Positions 29,063 to 33,731 of a stretch of 33,731 nucleotides of DNA are shown here, one piece after another. Source of the stretch: Nemertoderma westbladi (Eukaryota > Xenacoelomorpha > Nemertodermatida > Nemertodermatidae); NCBI GenBank assembly GCA_032718475.1, contig JAUCBJ010003124.1:1-33731 (forward strand), in the 5' to 3' direction. The notes under the pieces are model-generated. The model was not told where the DNA came from. It searched no databases and was given only the letters and a program-made list of their open reading frames with translations. The number at the start of each line of letters is the position of its first letter. Position 1 is the first letter of the stretch. Position numbers and translations under genes: made by a program.

Positions 29063-29339
29063 CGCAATGGTCCTAAAGTATTAAGGAAAGTAAAATGGAA
29101 TATGTTGACTGCTAATTATTAAAATAGTAATGGAATGTATTAGTCAACTTTTGAAAAGGGTTGAAAAGGCATCTATACTGTCGATTATACTTTATATGGG
29201 AGACATCATGCACAGATGGCGAGGTCGGGTCCAAAGTAAACCATTATGCCAGTGAAGCAGTTGGCTACAGTATACCCTACTTAAAGGAACCTACCCCAAA
29301 TCTATCTTTTTTTATTTATAAAGTTTTTTTACTTTTTAA
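29063..29339. other. Upstream flank of the CAP first exon
   Basis: Would hold the promoter and 5' UTR on the minus strand. No clear TATA box or repeat was identified. Confidence 0.35.
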
Positions 29340-30240
29340 TTGCACCCCCCCCCCCCCCCCCCCCCCAGGGGGGGGGGGGAGCTTCATTTTAAAAAGGTTT
29401 TAGATCATGGCTGAAAAAATAAAATTTTTCTGGTATAAGGATTTTCGAGATGACGATAAAACTTGTTAAATATATTTTCTAGCATTGTAACCATTATTTT
29501 TGGTGCTAATTTGGTCCCCCAGGACGAAAACTACAAGTAAAAGAGGTCAAACTGATAATTTTTGTGTTTGGTTTGATAATTCTGAACGTATACGGGTATT
29601 CGAGGTCGCTGATCACGATGAAACTAGTTATAAATCTCTCGTGGTAACGCTACTATCCTTTTTGGTGCTTGTCTCTTGGGACGAAAAAAACTCGAAGCAT
29701 ATAAAATTTCAAACGGCAAAAATCGAATTTGGTTGGATAATACGATATTTAAGAGTGTCATATTCGTGATGAGCCTTTGAGACGAAACTTTTGAAAATTT
29801 TAGAACGAAAAATAGTGGAGATTGGTCCCATAAAGAGATCACAGTACGAAAACTAACATAACCGTATGATTGTCATTTGCTCTGTTGGACAGCACATTAA
29901 GTTTTAGGAAAAGTCACGAAATGTCCGTTTTCACAACAAAGCTGGCTCAAAGATCCCGATGAATTACAAAGAAAGTCTGTGTGGTATGTAAAGTATGGAA
30001 TGGATTTAAAACTATGAAAATGTTTGCACAAAATTATTGTTTTTGAAAAATTTATGGGGTTTTATTATGTTCAGGCTATATTTTGGGAATCAAATATTTG
30101 TGATACGCAAAGGGTATCAGTTAAAAAATTGGTTCTTAAACATCCAAAGGGCCATATTTCACAAAACCAATACTCACGATTGTATATAAATCGGCTGAAC
30201 ATTTTGGGAACTACAAAGATTGGAATATAGGGTATGGGGA
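29340..30240. mobile_element. Probable diverged relative of the piggyBac-like 163-bp-repeat family
   Basis: A TTAA (29336-29339) precedes a 22-C run, one A and 12 G (29345-29379). TTTTTGGTGCT recurs at about 29497 and 29659, spacing about 162 bp, each followed by ACGAAAA and CTACAAG/CTCGAAG-like sequence. This is the same period and core as the arrays at 12640 and 32160. The right end is not defined. Confidence 0.4.
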
Positions 30241-31170
30241 TTCCAGCTGTACAATTAATTTACTCTTATAGTAGAAAAAAAGTAAATTCCAGTATAGCCA
30301 TCTTACTAGCACATCTTACTGTTAATGTAAGTTCCCAGCAATATTCCTACTGTAACTCCGGTTGATATGCCCACATACTATACCTGTTGCAGTCTTCTTT
30401 TGTATATATTTATACTACAGTAGAAATAGTTTATAATAAATCGGTTAGTACAAATATACGTATATAGATCTCACATCCTCCACTTGCACTATTAATATAG
30501 CCCTAACCGTCGATGGGGATCAATGAAAGTAATAAATGTCTTTGTATTATATTTTTAATTGAAATTTTTTTTAGAATAACTAAGTCTACAAATTATGTAT
30601 TATGTAAAAATTGGTTGGTTTTTTTTCTAAAGATCCCTTTATTATAATTTTTATTTTACAATATGATCAATTATTTAACATTTTGAAAGGAGATTGTTAT
30701 TCCTAAATTGTCAAGTTTTACATAAACATGGTAATTATGTTTTAACGTATTACAAAGTGCATAACATATTGCGCATGATGCTAAGTTATTGAATAATTAG
30801 AAAAAGTAGCGAATACTACATACAGTCCCTATCTCATTCTGATCATTTCTCAAACCGTATAATAATGATAGTCAACGGAGAATTTAGTAGGTAAGACTGA
30901 GTTAAGAAATCAGAAAGATGCAGCCAGCTCAATCTAACTCAAACTTGAGTCTGGCGCCATGGTTTGAGTTAGGTTGACCTGCAACTGTATACTCAGCATT
31001 ACTGTTCCTGTACGGGATTTATAATTACTCTGGTTGAGTGAGGCACCACATGCGGAAGGGGCCTCTGTCGGCTGCTTGGGCTCTTGAGTTAATGGGTTGA
31101 ATTACATAAGCTGGCTTGCGCTGTGTCTCAGAAAAGACATGTCAATCACGCAGTTCCTTTGTGGGCTTTA
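30241..31170. other. AT-rich intergenic region with one short inverted repeat
   Basis: CTCAATCTAACTCAAAC (about 30930) pairs imperfectly with GTTTGAGTTAGGTTGACC (about 30962). A less AT-rich stretch at 31020-31140 shows no recognisable protein. Nothing else was seen. Confidence 0.4.
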
Positions 31171-31176
31171 CTAAAT

Positions 31177-31289
31177 GTAAAGATGATAGAAAAAATAAAG
31201 TATTGAATCTATTGTACTATTGTATCTTTATCTAATATAATATAACCAGCTAAAGACCCTCAATACTTTATTTTTTCTATCATCTTTAC
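31177..31289. repeat. Perfect 30-bp inverted repeat with 53-bp loop
   Basis: 31177-31206 (GTAAAGATGATAG... AGTATTGA) is an exact reverse complement of 31260-31289. A 13-bp direct repeat TTTACTAAATGTA borders it (near 31168 and 31331), as if a small hairpin element had inserted with target duplication. Confidence 0.85.
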
Positions 31290-31343
31290 ACTATGCTGCC
31301 GCTGGTGAATGCCTACCACTTCATCCGTTCGTTTACTAAATGT

Positions 31344-31799
31344 ATGTTGTTAACTAAACCACATGGCCCGGTCTGTTTATAGAGAAAGTTTTATACATCT
31401 ATAATTACAAGGGCTTCCTCTGGCTCCTTTGCTCGGTATACCCACATCCGGATGTATTGCGAATAATTGTGTTGACGATGTAATAGAGAATTAAACATTA
31501 GTAAAACATTAAAGTTAAACATTAGAAACATTAGCGAAATATACGCGACATTAAAGTAAAGTTATAAAATTGGTTGGTTATATTATACGGATATATTTTA
31601 AAGTAAAATAACGTTAATATGTTATGAGTCAAACTGTACATACTTAATAAATATAATAAAAAATTAATAAATCTTCAGTTTAATAATTTAGCATATAATC
31701 TTTTTATTCTGAAATTTAAAAATAAATTGAGTCACCGATTCTGCAAGTTAATTCTCGCTGTCTACCAGGGTTAATTAAATTACACACAAACAAATCAAG
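31344..31799. other. AT-rich intergenic region, no gene seen
   Basis: Contains several ACATTA(A/G) repeats at 31493-31560 (TTAAACATTAGTAAAACATT and related). No coding block. Confidence 0.4.
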
Positions 31800-31803
31800 T
31801 TAA

Positions 31804-33150
31804 CCCTATTAAACCCGGAGGGGGGGGGGGGGGGGGGGTCAATATGACCCCCCGGTGGTTTTTTTGTTATAATTCTTAAACAAACGCAGTTGGGAATCTG
31901 AAATTGTATGACTTTTCCTAAACATCTATTGTCTTCCTAGTAGTTTCAAAAATAAAGGGTAGTTTTCGAGTTATAGCACCATTAGTTTACCCTACTTTTG
32001 GCAATTTTTTGAGACGTTTTTTGAAAATTACATTTCATTAAATATGATTTGTATCATCTCTATTTTTGATTTATACCGGTTTTATGATGTTAGCAATTGG
32101 ATGGAATTCATAGAAATTAATTTAGAAATTTCAAACTTGGTTTTTTCGGCGGGTGCCAAATTTTGGTGCCAGAACCAAATTTTGAAATATGGCAATTTTG
32201 TCAATTGATTATTTGAAACTTGTATTTCACGCAATTGGGTTTTTTTTGGGGTTCTGGTTTCGATGGAATATATATAAGTGGAACCAAGCCTATCAAACTT
32301 GTATTTTTCGGTGCTGTGTGCAAATTTTGGTGCTAGCACGAATTTTTGAAAAATCCATTCAATAGATAAAATTGCTTGTGACAATTTATTTCATGCGTTT
32401 TGGAGGTTTATGGTTGTTCTGAATTCAATGGAATATATAATTATCGAACTAGACATCTCAAACTTGTATTTTTCGGAAGTGGGTGCAAAATGTGGTGCTA
32501 GCACCAAATTTTGAAAACCATCAAATATATCAATTGATTGTGTCACATTGTTTCTTGCGTTATACGGGTTTGTGAAGGTTCTGAATTCAATGGAATCAGT
32601 AAAAATTACATAAGAATTTTCAAACTTGTATTTTTCGCCGGTGGGTGAAAATTGTTGTGCCAGCACCAAATTTTAGAAAATAAGCAATTTTATCAGTAGA
32701 TAGTATCATCTTGTTTCGTGCGTTATATGGGTTTATGAGGGTCCTGAATCCGATGGAATCAATAAAAACAGCACTGGACATCGCAAACTTGTTCTTTGGT
32801 GATGGGTACGAAATTTGGTGCTAGCACCAAAATTTGCCAAATTACGCCGAAAAATACAAGTAGCAATGATCTGGCATATTATAAATGTATTCCATTAGAA
32901 TCAGCGCCCTAGAAAATCTGAAAATGTGAATTTATAGCATCGTATTCGTATAAGTGAATTTAAAATTTTGTGTTCTAACTGAAAAGTGCTGGTTACTTGT
33001 TTTTTTAGTTTTTTTCCTACGCAGAGAGGACTAAACAGCCATTTATAGTAATCATATCATTTTTAAATATTAACAATTTATTAACAATTAACAATTACCC
33101 GAAAAAATGTAACTTTCAAATTTTGTGAAAATTGTGCACTACTTGTAACT
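31804..33150. mobile_element. Second copy of the TTAA piggyBac-like family, inverted, one end lost
   Basis: TTAA at 31800-31803 is followed by CCCTATTAAACCCGGAGG, 19 G (31820-31838) and GTCAATATGACCCC, the reverse-orientation equivalent of the 13680 end. Homology to the reverse complement of 12126-13680 continues through five 163-bp-type repeats (GGTGC centres near 32163, 32328, 32492, 32655, 32815). It fades at about 33150 before the opposite terminus; no TAATAGGG-TTAA end occurs in the remaining window. Confidence 0.82.
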
Positions 33151-33731
33151 AGCTAAAATGTTTGTTATGGGGGTTTTCAGGGGTGCTGATTTCATTTCCG
33201 ATGTCAGTTTTCATATGTGACATCATCCACATTGTCTGTTGGGCTGTTCAGCTGTCGATTATATTTTGGCGGACAGACAGACAGCAATTCAGACAGCCAT
33301 GGCACAGTTAAATGAAAAACTGACTGCAGTGAAATCAGTGAAATCATCGACCCAGAATACCTCTGTAACAAAATTTTCAGCTAACTTGTATGCATTCCAA
33401 CATTACAAGGGGCAGACTTTATTTAAATTACCCTTACCGTAACCATTTATATGCATTTTCTGAAGAATGCTAATTTTAAATGCAAAGGCTTTTGAAAAAC
33501 TGAACGAAGTCGTGTGAAATTTGGCATGAATGGCAACTGCGTGGTGCTTAACTACAGTATTGCCAATTTTTTAATATTCTTTGTTGCCGTAGAAATATTT
33601 AACTAAATGTGTCGATTTTTTGTCAAAAATGCAAAAATCTGTCAAAAAAAACCTGTCGCAAAACATAGGGTCGATTTAGCATGTCATCCTGCACAAATGA
33701 TAAATTTTGGGAAACCATCAATTATTAATTT
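33151..33731. other. Unassigned right edge
   Basis: Contains a (GACA)n-like stretch at about 33270 and a 67-codon + frame (33239-33442) without domain resemblance or splice context. It may be the unmatched interior of a longer transposon copy. Confidence 0.35.

Noticed and set aside
33239-33442. 67-residue plus-strand frame
   Set aside because: No domain, splice or promoter context; includes a GACA-rich stretch near unassigned repeat DNA.

Overview
This is a repeat-rich, mostly AT-rich window from an animal nuclear genome, almost certainly an invertebrate. The evidence is spliced exons with consensus GT/AG borders, a kyphoscoliosis-peptidase (KY/hillarin) family gene, CAP-domain exons, and animal-type transposons: LINEs, a TTAA-flanked piggyBac-like element, a TA-flanked foldback MITE and an LTR element. 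I cannot name the phylum. Most long open frames in the window are reading-frame shadows of satellites or transposons, not genes.

Host coding content is small. A frameshifted protein-kinase N-lobe exon lies on + at 161-326. A KY-family gene on - is read as three phase-compatible exons (6723-6355, 3366-2844, 2373-695). They give 856 residues ending in a charged coiled coil and, unexpectedly, a domain that looks like the dynein heavy-chain microtubule-binding domain. Two CAP (SCP/PR-1) exons lie upstream on the same strand: a signal-peptide exon (29062-28883) and an exon carrying the GHFTQ signature (10047-9917). The second splices in phase with the first visible KY exon. Either a CAP-KY fusion transcript exists or a CAP gene lies directly upstream; the transglutaminase core, the middle CAP exon and a terminal CAP exon were not found.

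The rest is mobile and tandem DNA. Left part: a MITE with 45-bp tandem repeats inside (4174-5056), a tRNA-like sequence (5146-5218), a near-perfect 506-bp foldback element with TA duplications (5374-5879), a LINE-derived RT fragment (7035-7182), an orphan ORF (7999-7730), a 31-copy 40/43-bp satellite (8353-9653) and a foldback element (10092-10364). Middle: a CR1/L2-like LINE whose ORF is split by a piggyBac-like element at TTAA (12126-13680), its 3' tail tandemly triplicated, then a 5.1-kb array of exactly 150 copies of a 34-bp satellite (15011-20109) and a C-rich 36-bp minisatellite (about 20460-21770).

Right part: a very young LTR retrotransposon (21866-28430; 547-bp LTRs differing at one base, TG..CA ends, 5-bp GTTAT target duplication). 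It has a gag-like arginine/glutamate-rich frame broken at poly-G runs, and its only polymerase is a LINE-type reverse transcriptase. Beyond it lie the CAP first exon, a diverged relative of the piggyBac-like family (about 29340-30240), a 30-bp perfect inverted repeat (31177-31289) and an inverted second copy of the piggyBac-like family (31804 to about 33150). Long G:C homopolymers (13-27 bp) recur at symmetrical places in these elements.
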